64,000 nt of DNA, from contig JAWMQP010000004.1 in NCBI GenBank assembly GCA_033283335.1, positions 62,001 to 126,000 on the forward strand, written 5' to 3'. Below are positions 36,205-44,914 of this stretch, in pieces. Origin of the DNA: Pseudomaricurvus sp033283335 (GTDB lineage: Bacteria; Pseudomonadota; Gammaproteobacteria; Pseudomonadales; Cellvibrionaceae). How positions within the stretch are numbered: position 1 is the first letter of the stretch; every line of letters starts with the position of its first letter. The notes beneath the pieces were generated by a model. That model was not told the DNA's origin. It was given only the letters and a program-made list of their open reading frames with translations, and searched no databases. Position numbers and translations under genes: made by a program.

Positions 36205-36222
36205 TTGTGACCGTTTTGTTAC
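36205..36222 (+). promoter_or_regulatory. Pho-box-like direct repeat upstream of phoB
   Basis: TTGTGAC - CGTT - TTGTTAC: two 7-bp half-sites with a 4-bp spacer, the spacing of PhoB boxes. They match at the TGT and AC positions, and the pair lies 48 bases before the phoB ATG. The site reads on the plus strand, opposite to phoB, which weakens it. Confidence 0.5.
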
Positions 36223-36321
36223 ATTCCAAAGAAATCGGTCAGTATGACGTCCATTGTGCTGCTCGCCCTTCACACTATAGACCAAGTCACACCGGTAAAT
36301 TAACGCCAGGCATGCCCTCTG

Positions 36322-37200
36322 CTAGCCACTCACGGCGTAATTCATCACGATGCCAACAAACACGACAAAGCCGAACCAGCTGTTGTTCAAAAACGCCTTG
36401 AAGCAGTCATCCCGCTGGCGCTGGCGGATCAGGTACTGCTGGTACAGAAACAGGCCAGCACCGGCCGTCAGTCCCAGGTAGTAGGGCCAGCCCATCGCAA
36501 AGCGCTGCCCCACCATCAACAAGGTCACCAGCACGATGGCCTGCAGGCTGGCGGTAATCACCCGGTCCTGCTCGCCAAACAGAATGGCCGTGGATTTGAC
36601 CCCAATCCGCAGGTCATCATCGCGATCCACCATGGCGTAAAAGGTATCGTAGACTACGGTCCACACCACGACCGCGGTGTACAGCAGCCAGGCCTGGGGC
36701 GGCACAGTGCCGGTCTGGGCGGCAAAAGCCATGGGAATCCCCCAGGAAAAGGCCGCCCCCAGCACCACCTGGGGCAGGTGGGTATAGCGCTTCATGAAAG
36801 GGTAACAAAAGGCCAGCAACAGGCCACCGATCGACAACATGATGGTCAGGCGGTTGGTCAACAACACCAGCACAAAGGCCACCAGGCACAGAACACCAAA
36901 CAGGGTTATGGCTTCGCGGGTTTCAATCTTGCCCGTGGCCAGCGGACGCTGACGGGTGCGCTTGACGTGGCCGTCGATCTTGCGGTCGGCAAAATCATTG
37001 ATCACACAACCGGCGGCCCGCATGACGATCACCCCCAGCACGAAGATCACCAGCAGGTCCAGCCGCGGCAGCCCTTCAGCAGCCAACCACAGTGCCCACA
37101 GGGTCGGCCACAGCAACAACAGCCAGCCAATGGGACGGTTAAGCCGGGTGAGCTGCCAATAGTGGGGGAGGTGGTCCCAGACCAGCCGGGGTGACTGCAT
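36322..37200 (-). CDS. ubiA: 4-hydroxybenzoate octaprenyltransferase
   Basis: A 292-residue membrane prenyltransferase with about eight to nine helices. The first Asp-rich motif is NDFADRKIDGHVKRT near residues 66-80 and the second is VDRDDDLRIGVKS. It attaches the isoprenoid tail to 4-hydroxybenzoate in ubiquinone synthesis at the inner membrane. It follows ubiC on the same strand with a 54-base gap, a conserved pair. Confidence 0.95.
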   Translation of the reverse strand: MQSPRLVWDHLPHYWQLTRLNRPIGWLLLLWPTLWALWLAAEGLPRLDLLVIFVLGVIVMRAAGCVINDFADRKIDGHVKRTRQRPLATGKIETREAITLFGVLCLVAFVLVLLTNRLTIMLSIGGLLLAFCYPFMKRYTHLPQVVLGAAFSWGIPMAFAAQTGTVPPQAWLLYTAVVVWTVVYDTFYAMVDRDDDLRIGVKSTAILFGEQDRVITASLQAIVLVTLLMVGQRFAMGWPYYLGLTAGAGLFLYQQYLIRQRQRDDCFKAFLNNSWFGFVVFVGIVMNYAVSG

Positions 37201-37232
37201 AGTAAGTACTCGCTTAACGTGTGAGCTAAAAA

Positions 37233-37266
37233 TCAGGTTATTGTGCCAATCGGGTTATTGTGCCAA
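37233..37266. repeat. 17-bp tandem repeat across the stop codon of ubiC
   Basis: Two adjacent copies of TCRGGTTATTGTGCCAA at 37233-37249 and 37250-37266 differ at one base. The second holds the ubiC stop codon (37255-37257 on the minus strand). Downstream of the stop the copy repeats the ends of the coding sequence and the stop. Confidence 0.85.
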
Positions 37267-37896
37267 AAGCGGCTCTCCAGTGTGGGCATTATTGCCCCGC
37301 TCGACAACCTCCAGCGAGTCCACAAAGTCCGGTAAGAACACCTCCCCGACCAGCATGGCTTTGCCGTGGACCCGGAACACCGAGCGCCGTCCCCACAAGG
37401 TCTGACCGGTGTCGCGCAGGAATAGCGGCAGACGTCGATCTCCCGCTGACAGACGGGTAATCTCCAGTGGGTCACGCTGCAGGCCCGGCTGGCGGAACAA
37501 CCAGCCTCCCAGGGGGCGGTCATCAAACCAGCGCAGATGGCGCAGGGGGCCCCGCAGCGAGCGCTCCGGCAAAATGCTGCGCGCCCACACCCAGGGCTGG
37601 TCATTGCCCTTGAGCAGCACTTCGCGCACCAGCACCCGCTCGCGCAGGGACAACCCCAGTGCCTGCGCCTCGGCCGGGCGCGCCCGGCCCCAGTGCTGGG
37701 TGAGAATTTGCACGGCAAAGCGGCCCTGGCAGTGGGCTTTCAAGCGCGAGGTGAGTGAGTCGGCGTGCCTTAACCAGCCCAGCAGGGGCGAATGCCGTCG
37801 CAGGGACAGGGCCGTGGCCGGTCGCCAGTGGCCACGAAAGCCATGTCCGGGCTGAGGGTCGTAGGTGGGAACGTGTCTGGGTGAGCCTTGCTGCAT
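37255..37896 (-). CDS. ubiC: Chorismate lyase
   Basis: A 213-residue protein, longer at the N-terminus than E. coli UbiC (165). Core segments are QGRFAVQILTQHWG, LRERVLVREVLLKGNDQPWVWAR, and LGGWLFRQPGLQRDPLEI, with FRVHGKAMLVGEVFLPDF at the end. It cleaves pyruvate from chorismate to give 4-hydroxybenzoate, the first step of ubiquinone synthesis. ATG at 37896 is used. It is divergent from the HU gene. The stop lies in a tandem duplication. Confidence 0.88.
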   Translation of the reverse strand: MQQGSPRHVPTYDPQPGHGFRGHWRPATALSLRRHSPLLGWLRHADSLTSRLKAHCQGRFAVQILTQHWGRARPAEAQALGLSLRERVLVREVLLKGNDQPWVWARSILPERSLRGPLRHLRWFDDRPLGGWLFRQPGLQRDPLEITRLSAGDRRLPLFLRDTGQTLWGRRSVFRVHGKAMLVGEVFLPDFVDSLEVVERGNNAHTGEPLLAQ

Positions 37897-38018
37897 AATT
37901 GATCAAATCGGTTGTAAAGCGCATACCTGCGGACAAGAAGTGCTTTACCGGCGCCAAGCCAATTGGTTTAATGCGGGAGGATAATAACAAAAACTTCGTT
38001 TTGAATAAGGAATTTCCC

Positions 38019-38291
38019 ATGCATAAGAGCGACTTAGTCGATTCCGTGGCCCATATCGCGGATTTGCCCAAGGATAAGGCCAACGATGTGGTGACGGCCA
38101 TTTTTGAAGAAATCACCAATGCCCTGAGCCGTAATGATGCCGTCAGCCTGGTTGGCTTTGGCTCCTTTACCCAGCGCCATCGTGCCGCTCGCACCGGCCG
38201 CAGCCCGAAGACCGGCGAGACCATTCAGATTCCAGCCAGCACTTCCGTCGGCTTCAAGCCCGGTAAAGCCTTGAAAGACGCCGTCAACTGA
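38019..38291 (+). CDS. DNA-binding protein HU
   Basis: A 90-residue HU-family protein. Its core is MHKSDLVDSVAHIADLPKDK, then VSLVGFGSFTQRHRAARTGR with the arm segment and TGETIQIPASTSVGFKPGKAL. Length and order match HU and IHF proteins; the arm is nearer to HU. AAGGA stands 5-9 bases before the ATG at 38019, so the longer frame is not used. It binds and bends DNA without much sequence preference. Confidence 0.93.
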   Translation: MHKSDLVDSVAHIADLPKDKANDVVTAIFEEITNALSRNDAVSLVGFGSFTQRHRAARTGRSPKTGETIQIPASTSVGFKPGKALKDAVN

Positions 38292-38331
38292 GTCAGTTCC
38301 AGCGACGGACTGCCATTGACAGCAACGCCCC

Positions 38332-38359
38332 AAAACGAAAGCTACGGCTTTCGTTTTTT
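38332..38359 (+). terminator. Rho-independent terminator after HU
   Basis: An 11-bp stem (AAAACGAAAGC / GCTTTCGTTTT) with a TACG tetraloop, a UNCG type, is followed by T. It lies 40 bases after the stop. Confidence 0.9.
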
Positions 38360-38406
38360 GTTTTAAGACGTGTATCTGTACAACTTGATCAACGGGACCT
38401 AACGCT

Positions 38407-39690
38407 ATGCTAGCCAACACCACCAGTCTGACCACCAGGATTTTATTCGCCATGTTGGCCGGACTCGGCATCGGCGTCGGACTGAACCTGCTCAGCCACA
38501 GTGGCTGGTTGCCGGAAACGCCCATGAGTTGGCTGGATGATGTCATCGTCTTTGGTGTGTTTGACGTGGTTGGCCGTATTTTCGTGGCGTCGCTGAAACT
38601 GCTGGTCGTGCCGCTGGTGTTTGTCTCACTGGTGTGCGGTGCCAGCAGCCTGGGAGGCAACTCCCGCATGGGCGCCATGGCGGTCAAGACCCTCGGCCTG
38701 TATATGCTCACCACCGCGGTGGCCATCAGCCTGGCGCTGATGATCGCCATCGGGATTCAACCCGGCACCGGTATTGGTCTGGGGGAGGGCTCCACCTTCA
38801 GCAGCACAGCCGCTCCCTCCCTGAAAGAAGTGATCGTCAATATTTTCCCCAGCAACCCGGTCAAGGCCATGGCCGAGGGCAATATGCTGCAGGTGATTGT
38901 GTTTTCCCTGTTGATGGGGGTTGCCCTGTCACACAGTGGCGACAGCGGTCAGCGCATTCGCACCTGGTTTGAAGACATGAACGAAATCATCATGAAGATG
39001 GTGGGCATTCTGATGGAACTGGCCCCCTATGGGGTATTCTGTCTGCTGGCCAAGCTGTTTGCCGAACTGGGTGCCGGTGCCATCGTCGAACTGGGCTTGT
39101 ATTTCTTCACCGTGGTGCTGGTGTTGGGCCTGCACTGTTTTGGCGTCTACGGCCTGCTGTTAAAGCTGTTGGCCAAGGTCAATCCGCTGACCTTTTTCCA
39201 GCATTTGCGCCCGGTGATGATCTTCGGCTTTTCCACCTCGTCCAGTAACGCCACACTGCCGGTCACCCTGCGTACAGCGGAAGAAAAACTGGGTGTGGAT
39301 AACCGCATTGCCTCCTTTACCATCCCTCTGGGCGCAACCATCAATATGGATGGCACCGCCATCATGCAGGGTGTAGCTACCGCCTTCATCGCCCAGGCCT
39401 ATCAGGTGGATATCGGCCTGAGTGGCTACCTCACCGTCATTCTGACCGCCACCCTGGCCTCGGTGGGGACAGCCGGGGTGCCCGGCGTGGGCCTGATCAC
39501 TCTGGCCATGGTGCTGCAACAGGTGAACCTGCCGGTCGAGGGGATCGCCCTGATTATCGGCGTGGATCGCCTGCTGGACATGTTGCGCACCTCGGTCAAT
39601 GTCGCCGGGGATTCCATGGTCACCCTCACGGTTGCCAAGAGTGAGGGCATGTGGGACAGGCAGGCGTACGAAGCCGAAGACCGGGGCTGA
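38407..39690 (+). CDS. Dicarboxylate/amino acid:cation symporter (DAACS family)
   Basis: A 427-residue transporter with about eight helices plus two reentrant hairpins. Family motifs are the serine-rich FGFSTSSSNATLPVTLRTAEE and MDGTAIMQGVATAFIAQAY, then LASVGTAGVPGVGLITLAMVL and GVDRLLDMLRTSVNVAGDS. It takes up glutamate, aspartate or C4-dicarboxylates with protons or sodium. The substrate is not decided by the sequence alone. Confidence 0.92.
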   Translation: MLANTTSLTTRILFAMLAGLGIGVGLNLLSHSGWLPETPMSWLDDVIVFGVFDVVGRIFVASLKLLVVPLVFVSLVCGASSLGGNSRMGAMAVKTLGLYMLTTAVAISLALMIAIGIQPGTGIGLGEGSTFSSTAAPSLKEVIVNIFPSNPVKAMAEGNMLQVIVFSLLMGVALSHSGDSGQRIRTWFEDMNEIIMKMVGILMELAPYGVFCLLAKLFAELGAGAIVELGLYFFTVVLVLGLHCFGVYGLLLKLLAKVNPLTFFQHLRPVMIFGFSTSSSNATLPVTLRTAEEKLGVDNRIASFTIPLGATINMDGTAIMQGVATAFIAQAYQVDIGLSGYLTVILTATLASVGTAGVPGVGLITLAMVLQQVNLPVEGIALIIGVDRLLDMLRTSVNVAGDSMVTLTVAKSEGMWDRQAYEAEDRG

Positions 39691-39710
39691 GCCCCGCCTC
39701 CACACCCCGC

Positions 39711-41138
39711 TCAGGCTTGCATCTTGAGCGCAATATTGTCCAGGTCGGCGGATGATTCGAGAATCGTGGCCACGGTTTGACGAGCGCTTTCGGCCTCAAG
39801 GTTCAACTGTCGGAACAGATCAGCGGGTATGCTGGTGCAGACGCTCTCACCAATACCGTGATTCAACAACAAGCGCTTGGCGATAAACACCAGCCTGGCG
39901 TATTCACTGTGTTCCATGGCCGCCTCGCCATTGTTTTGCTGACGCAAGGCCACCACCACTTCCTCCGGCATATTCCACAACTGCATCAACCAGCCGGCTA
40001 TTTGATCGCGGCTGGTGCCCAGTACGTGAAACTCGACCAGATGCGCCGGCACATGGGTGTTGGCCTCCAGCAGACGGCAGATGCTGGCAAATTGCGGTGG
40101 AAACAGCTCCGCCAAAACCAACCAACCAAAGTTATGCAGCAGACCCGACAGGTAGGCCATGCCGAAGCCCGGACGCTTGTCACGGGGAATGGCCGTCACC
40201 AATGCTTCCACGGCCGCTGCGGTATAGACCGCCTGGCGCCAATAAGAGGTGGCTCCATGGGGGCTGTCTTCCGGCATCGACAGGGTTTTCCCCAGCGCCA
40301 GGCCCAGAGCCAGGTTGAGCACCATATCGAAGCCCAACACCCGCACGATGGCATCGTGAATGGAGCGGATTTTGCCCGGCGCGGAATAGTAAGGCGAAGA
40401 TGCCCAGCTGACGACTTGGGCGGCCAGGCTAGGATCGGTCTCGACGATGTTGGCCAGGTCGCTGACATCGGCATTGGGGTCGACCCGTAACTGAATGATC
40501 TTTTGCGCCGTCTCCGGCAACGGCGGCAGCTCCAGGGTTTCTTCCAGGCGCTGCTTAATGCGTTTACCCGTGAAGCTGGTTACCGCGTTACAAATTGCCT
40601 GCTCATCATCGTCAGCGGCTTGAAAGCGGCTCTCCAGATCGGCCAGCGGCACGCAGACATCCCCCACCAGCACTTTGCCAACCGCCAGGCTGGCGACCTG
40701 CTCGCCGACCAGACGCTCAAAGGTCAGGCGATCGATATCCAGCAGCGCTTCTGAGCCGGAATCCAACAGCACCCGTTCGCGCTGCAGCAAGCGCTGATCC
40801 ATCAGCGTCGGCATGCTGCCAAGGCGGGGCAGTGCCGGCACTGAATCCAGCTGGTATTTGCTGTAAAAGGACCGCAACTCTTCCCGGCTGGCCGGTTTCA
40901 GAGTGCGCTTGAGCAAGGTCTGTACGGCCTGCAGATCCAACAGGCAATCGGCCGGGATCACCACCTGCACCCGGCCTTCGCCATCCTGCAGGATCAGCGA
41001 TTTGGCCGCGCCAGCCTGCCGCAGCTGCTGCTCACGCGGAGTGCCGGGGTCAGCGCTGGTGACCGCCTGGGTCGGGGTGATGGAATAGGTTACATTTTGC
41101 TGTTCGAGCAACTGGGTCACACTGGCGGGAACTACCAC
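39711..41138 (-). CDS. YbaK-like deacylase domain fused to HDOD signalling domain
   Basis: A 475-residue two-domain protein. Residues 1 to about 150 (VTQLLEQQNVTYSITP, RQAGAAKSLILQDGEGRVQVVIPAD) resemble the YbaK/ProX aminoacyl-tRNA deacylase fold. Residues about 205-440 form an HDOD domain: LPPLPETAQKIIQLRVDPNA, VETDPSLAAQVVSWASSPYY and LHNFGWLVLAE. HDOD proteins lack HD catalysis and serve signalling or protein-protein roles. GTG at 41138 is preceded by GAGGAG. The fusion is found in some gammaproteobacteria, but its role is unknown. Confidence 0.85.
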   Translation of the reverse strand: MVVPASVTQLLEQQNVTYSITPTQAVTSADPGTPREQQLRQAGAAKSLILQDGEGRVQVVIPADCLLDLQAVQTLLKRTLKPASREELRSFYSKYQLDSVPALPRLGSMPTLMDQRLLQRERVLLDSGSEALLDIDRLTFERLVGEQVASLAVGKVLVGDVCVPLADLESRFQAADDDEQAICNAVTSFTGKRIKQRLEETLELPPLPETAQKIIQLRVDPNADVSDLANIVETDPSLAAQVVSWASSPYYSAPGKIRSIHDAIVRVLGFDMVLNLALGLALGKTLSMPEDSPHGATSYWRQAVYTAAAVEALVTAIPRDKRPGFGMAYLSGLLHNFGWLVLAELFPPQFASICRLLEANTHVPAHLVEFHVLGTSRDQIAGWLMQLWNMPEEVVVALRQQNNGEAAMEHSEYARLVFIAKRLLLNHGIGESVCTSIPADLFRQLNLEAESARQTVATILESSADLDNIALKMQA

Positions 41139-41255
41139 CTTTACTCCTCAAAATCATGTCCGTGCGGGCATTTTCACTGATGCCCGTTGATGGTTCGGCC
41201 CATTTACTCCCGGTCCCGAATACCTTGCCTGGGCCGGCATAATTCTTATTGCGTA

Positions 41256-41285
41256 TTACACATTGGCGTATTACACATTGGCATA
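41256..41285. repeat. 15-bp tandem repeat across the recG stop codon
   Basis: TTACACATTGGCATA (41271-41285, stop codon included) is repeated as TTACACATTGGCGTA at 41256-41270, 14 of 15 identical. On the recG strand the tail reads YANV-stop and then the downstream copy reads YANV-stop again. A more degraded part copy may lie at 41243-41255. Confidence 0.85.
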
Positions 41286-43364
41286 GTGCTCATTGTCACC
41301 TAGCCAGCGATCCACCAATCTATCGACCAGCAGCGGATGATGCAACTGCAAGTGTGCCGCGACTTCTTTAATTCGCGGCAACAGATGCCCATCGCGGCGC
41401 AGGTCCGCCAGGCGAAAATTGATGTCTCCGGTCTGCCGGGTACCCAGCACTTCGCCGGGGCCGCGCAGCTGTAAATCCTTTTCCGCAATGGCAAAGCCAT
41501 CGCTGTTCTCGCGCATCGCCTTTAACCGCTCGCGACTGGCCTGCGACAGGGGCGATCCATAGAGCAAGACGCAGTGGCTTTCCGTACTGCCACGCCCGAC
41601 CCGGCCACGCAATTGATGCAGCTGGGCCAGCCCCAGGCGCTCGGGGTTTTCAATGATCATCAGGCTGGCATTGGGCACATCCACCCCCACCTCAATCACG
41701 GTAGTCGCCACCAGCAACTGGGTCTCGCCGGCCTTGAACGCCCGCATCTGGTGTTCTTTATCGGCCGATTTCAGTCGACCATGAACCAGTCCCACCCGCA
41801 ACTCCGGCAGGGCTTCAGTCAGGGATTGGGCGATGGCCTCTGCCGCCTGGGCTTCCAGCACCTCGGACTCCTCGATCAGGGTGCATACCCAGTAGGCCTG
41901 GCGCCCCTCCAGGCAAGCCGCGCGCACCCGCTCAATCACTTGCTGACGACGTTCATTGCTGATTGCCACCGTGGTGACCGGGGTACGCCCCGGTGGCAAC
42001 TCATCAATCACCGAGCAATCCAGGTCCGCATAAGCGCTCATGGCCAAGGTCCGCGGAATCGGTGTTGCCGTCATAATCAGTTGATGCGAGCGACCGCCGC
42101 CACTGGCTTTTTGCCGCAGGGCGAGACGCTGGTGGACACCGAATCGATGCTGTTCATCGATCACGGTCAAACCCAGGTCGGCGAACGCCACCTCCTCCTG
42201 AAACAGGGCGTGGGTGCCCACCACCACCTGCACCTCACCGCTGGCGACGGCGGCCAGCTGCTGGCGTCGCTCGGCCACTTTCTGACGACCACTTAACCAG
42301 CCCACGTTGATGCCCAGCGGTTCCAGCCACTGGCTGAAGCTGAGACGGTGTTGCTCCGCCAGAATTTCAGTGGGTGCCATTATCGCCGCCTGCAGGCCAT
42401 TGCCCACCGCCTGCAGGGCGGCCATGGCCGCCACCACCGTTTTCCCGGACCCCACATCCCCTTGCACCAGCCGCAACATGGGGTAGGGCTGGGACAGATC
42501 CGCTGTGATCTCATCCACCACCCGCTGCTGCGCACCGGTCAGTTCAAACCCCAGCTGTTGCCGAAACGCCGCCATCAGTGGCGCCGGAGCAGGCAGGGGC
42601 CGGGCGCCGTCGGCCTGAATGTGCTGGCGCAGACGCAACATACTCAGGTGATGGGCCAATAGCTCCTCAAACGCCAGCCGCTGCTGGTAGGGGTGGGTGC
42701 CCTCCTGCAAGGCCTGTACATCGGCATCGCGGGGCGGGTGATGGAGAAAGGTAAGGGTCTCATCCAGGGGATAGGGACGGTGCTTCCAGGCATCGTCGGG
42801 GATCAATTCTTCCAGGCTGTGCCGACCAATCAATTGCAGCGCCTGATCGGTGAGGCTGCGCAAGCGCTGCTGGGTGATGCCATCGGTGGCCGGGTAGATA
42901 GGCGTCAAGCGCGATTCCAGCGGTAGGGGCTTGGCGTTGTCCAAAAACTCGTACTCGGGATGGTAGAGTTCCAGACCGGAAGCGCCGCGTCGTGCCTCGC
43001 CAAAACAGCGCAGTCGAGTGCCCGGCTGCAAGCGTTGTTTCTGGGCGGCGGAAAAGTGGAAAAAGCGCAGGCTGATCACCCCGGTGCCATCCTGCAGCCG
43101 GCACACGAGGCTGCGACGGCGGCCATAGGTCACATCGCTGAGCTTGATTTCCCCCTCAATAACCACATTGGCGAGCGGTTGTACCGCACCGATGGGGGTT
43201 ACTCGGGTGCGATCCAGATAGCGCAGCGGCAAATGAAACAGCAGGTCCTGGACGTTGTGTATGTGCAACTTGGCCAGCTTATCCGCCAGTTGCGCGCCCA
43301 CCCCTTTGAGAGCGGTAATCTCCACCTGGGCCAGTGAGGGCGATGCGGTTGGTGTCACGGTCAC
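41271..43364 (-). CDS. recG: ATP-dependent DNA helicase RecG
   Basis: A 697-residue helicase. An N-terminal wedge with an OB-like fold (VVIEGEIKLSDVTYGRRRSL) comes first. Then the helicase part follows: Walker A VQGDVGSGKTVVAAMAAL, Walker B VIDEQHRFGVHQR, motif III MTATPIPRTLAMSAY and the C-terminal LHQLRGRVGRGSTESHCVLL. It remodels stalled forks and processes recombination branches. GTG 43364 is chosen after GGAGC. It is 15 bases downstream of oxyR; the oxyR-recG pair is known from Pseudomonas. Confidence 0.95.
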   Translation of the reverse strand: MTVTPTASPSLAQVEITALKGVGAQLADKLAKLHIHNVQDLLFHLPLRYLDRTRVTPIGAVQPLANVVIEGEIKLSDVTYGRRRSLVCRLQDGTGVISLRFFHFSAAQKQRLQPGTRLRCFGEARRGASGLELYHPEYEFLDNAKPLPLESRLTPIYPATDGITQQRLRSLTDQALQLIGRHSLEELIPDDAWKHRPYPLDETLTFLHHPPRDADVQALQEGTHPYQQRLAFEELLAHHLSMLRLRQHIQADGARPLPAPAPLMAAFRQQLGFELTGAQQRVVDEITADLSQPYPMLRLVQGDVGSGKTVVAAMAALQAVGNGLQAAIMAPTEILAEQHRLSFSQWLEPLGINVGWLSGRQKVAERRQQLAAVASGEVQVVVGTHALFQEEVAFADLGLTVIDEQHRFGVHQRLALRQKASGGGRSHQLIMTATPIPRTLAMSAYADLDCSVIDELPPGRTPVTTVAISNERRQQVIERVRAACLEGRQAYWVCTLIEESEVLEAQAAEAIAQSLTEALPELRVGLVHGRLKSADKEHQMRAFKAGETQLLVATTVIEVGVDVPNASLMIIENPERLGLAQLHQLRGRVGRGSTESHCVLLYGSPLSQASRERLKAMRENSDGFAIAEKDLQLRGPGEVLGTRQTGDINFRLADLRRDGHLLPRIKEVAAHLQLHHPLLVDRLVDRWLGDNEHYANV

Positions 43365-43379
43365 CTTTACAGCTCCGAC

Positions 43380-44288
43380 TCAACCGCTGATTTTGCACTG
43401 ATTGATCGCCTGTCGCAGCACGTCAATGGCCTTGTGGCGGGGAAAGCTGGCGCGCCAGGCCAGGGCCACGGTGCGCTGCGGGGCGGGATCGGCAAACGGT
43501 CGCGTCACCAGCACCTCGGAGGTATAGGTTGAGGCCGCGGCTGACAGGGGCAGAATGGTAATCCCCAGCCCCGAGGCCACCATATGCCGCACGGTATCCA
43601 GCGAACTGCCCTCAGCGGCAAAGCGGGTGGTCTGGTGGTTTTCCAGGCTCGGCTGTAGGTTCGGGCAGGCTTCCAGCACCTGGTCGCGGAAACAGTGGCC
43701 CTCGCCCAGCAGCAACACCGCATGGCCATCCAGATCCGCGGGTTGGATTTTGTCCTTGTCCGCCAGGGGATGATCGTGGTGCATCAATACCACGAAAGGC
43801 TCATCGTACAAGGGTTGCGTCACCACATCCGGTTCGGTAAACGGCAGCGAGACAATGATCGCGTCCAGATCCCCTTTGCGCAGTCGTTTACGCAGGGTAC
43901 CGGTGTAGCCCTCTTCCACGTACAGAGGCATCTCGGGAGCGATTGACTGCAGTTGGGGAATAAAGTGGGGAAACAGGAACGGACCAATCGTAAAGATGGC
44001 GCCGACATTGAGCGGGCTTTTCAGCTGGTCCTTACCGGCCGTGGCAATTTCCTTGATCAGCGCCGTCTGCTCCAGCACCTGTTGCGCCTGGGCGACAATC
44101 TTTTCACCCAGCGGGGTCGCTTGCACCCGGCTCTTGGAGCGCTCAAACAGCGCCACGCCCAGCTCATCCTCAAGCTTTTTCACCGCGATACTGAGTGTTG
44201 GTTGAGAGACAAAACAGCGCTCGGCCGCCCGGCCGAAGTGTTGTTCCTGTGCCAGGGTCACAATATAGCGAAGTTCCGTCAGCGTCAT
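43380..44288 (-). CDS. oxyR: Hydrogen-peroxide-responsive LysR regulator OxyR
   Basis: A 302-residue LysR-type regulator. The helix-turn-helix covers residues 1-60 (YIVTLAQEQHFGRAAERCFV). The redox pair lies in GHCFRDQVLEAC, with Cys199 and Cys208 at the same numbers as in E. coli OxyR, so disulfide switching by peroxide is expected. It should activate catalase and peroxidase genes. It is co-transcribed with recG (15-base gap) and probably regulates itself from the upstream site. Confidence 0.94.
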   Translation of the reverse strand: MTLTELRYIVTLAQEQHFGRAAERCFVSQPTLSIAVKKLEDELGVALFERSKSRVQATPLGEKIVAQAQQVLEQTALIKEIATAGKDQLKSPLNVGAIFTIGPFLFPHFIPQLQSIAPEMPLYVEEGYTGTLRKRLRKGDLDAIIVSLPFTEPDVVTQPLYDEPFVVLMHHDHPLADKDKIQPADLDGHAVLLLGEGHCFRDQVLEACPNLQPSLENHQTTRFAAEGSSLDTVRHMVASGLGITILPLSAAASTYTSEVLVTRPFADPAPQRTVALAWRASFPRHKAIDVLRQAINQCKISG

Positions 44289-44324
44289 GGCCTGAACCTG
44301 TTAGTTATCGGTGATCGCCACATT

Positions 44325-44339
44325 ATAGGTGAAATCTAT
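44325..44339 (-). promoter_or_regulatory. OxyR-binding half-site upstream of oxyR
   Basis: ATAGGTGAAATCTAT matches the E. coli OxyR half-motif ATAGntnnnanCTAT at every defined base and lies 37-51 bases before the oxyR ATG. The next half-site, seven bases further, is weak. Autoregulation is inferred. Confidence 0.6.
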
Positions 44340-44425
44340 TAAATTTAAATGACTTAATAAATTACAGACCTTCCTTCAACCGCCTTGTCCTCATCACTTC
44401 AACCAGTCCGCCCCTATACCTATGG

Positions 44426-44824
44426 TCAGTCAACAAAGAGGCGGTTGTCTCGACGGTAGAAGTAGGTCAACACCAACAGCACCACACACAACAAGGCAAA
44501 CACCGGCTCAAAGTAAGTGCCCAACAACTCACGGTATTTTTTTGCCCAGAAAAGGGCAAAGAACACATGACATGTGGTCATCACACCGATCCAAAACATC
44601 AGGTATTTCGCCACCCGGGCCTGCCGGAATCCGTAGTAACAGAGATTGCCGAACACCACCGCCAGCAGCAGAATAGCGGTGGGGATAATAAAATGCTGTC
44701 CAATGATGAAGGTGTGCAGGGTCAACAACAGACAAATTGCGCTGACAACACCACAGATGACCTCAAAACTGGTCGCGAAAGAAAAGCGCTTTACCGCAGC
44801 TTGGGTCATTGGAACATCAGTCAT
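44426..44824 (-). CDS. Small membrane protein of unknown function
   Basis: A 132-residue protein with four hydrophobic segments: near residues 19-40, 44-66, 72-94 and 105-122 (for example FEVICGVVSAICLLLTLHTFIIG and PVFALLCVVLLVLTYFYRR). It ends in a charged cap with RRDNRLFVD. No family is recognised. The start is ATG 44824; ATG at 44809 is an alternative. It lies upstream of oxyR on the same strand, with the OxyR-like site between them. A terminator stands upstream, at the end of the TonB receptor. Confidence 0.7.
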   Translation of the reverse strand: MTDVPMTQAAVKRFSFATSFEVICGVVSAICLLLTLHTFIIGQHFIIPTAILLLAVVFGNLCYYGFRQARVAKYLMFWIGVMTTCHVFFALFWAKKYRELLGTYFEPVFALLCVVLLVLTYFYRRDNRLFVD

Positions 44825-44863
44825 AAACAAATCAAACCTGAATTAAATTATTAAGTTACATAC

Positions 44864-44896
44864 AAAAAGAGCTGGCCACCTGACAGCGACCAGCTC
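44864..44896 (-). terminator. Rho-independent terminator after the second TonB receptor
   Basis: On the minus strand, GAGCTGGTC pairs with GGCCAGCTC (one mismatch) and is followed by TTTTT. It lies 19 bases past the receptor stop. Confidence 0.85.
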
Positions 44897-44914
44897 TCGT
44901 CTTACCGATTAACC

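Noticed and set aside
39685..39710. Hairpin GGGGCTGAGCCCC at the symporter stop as terminator
   Set aside because: No T run follows; the short stem overlaps the stop codon by chance.
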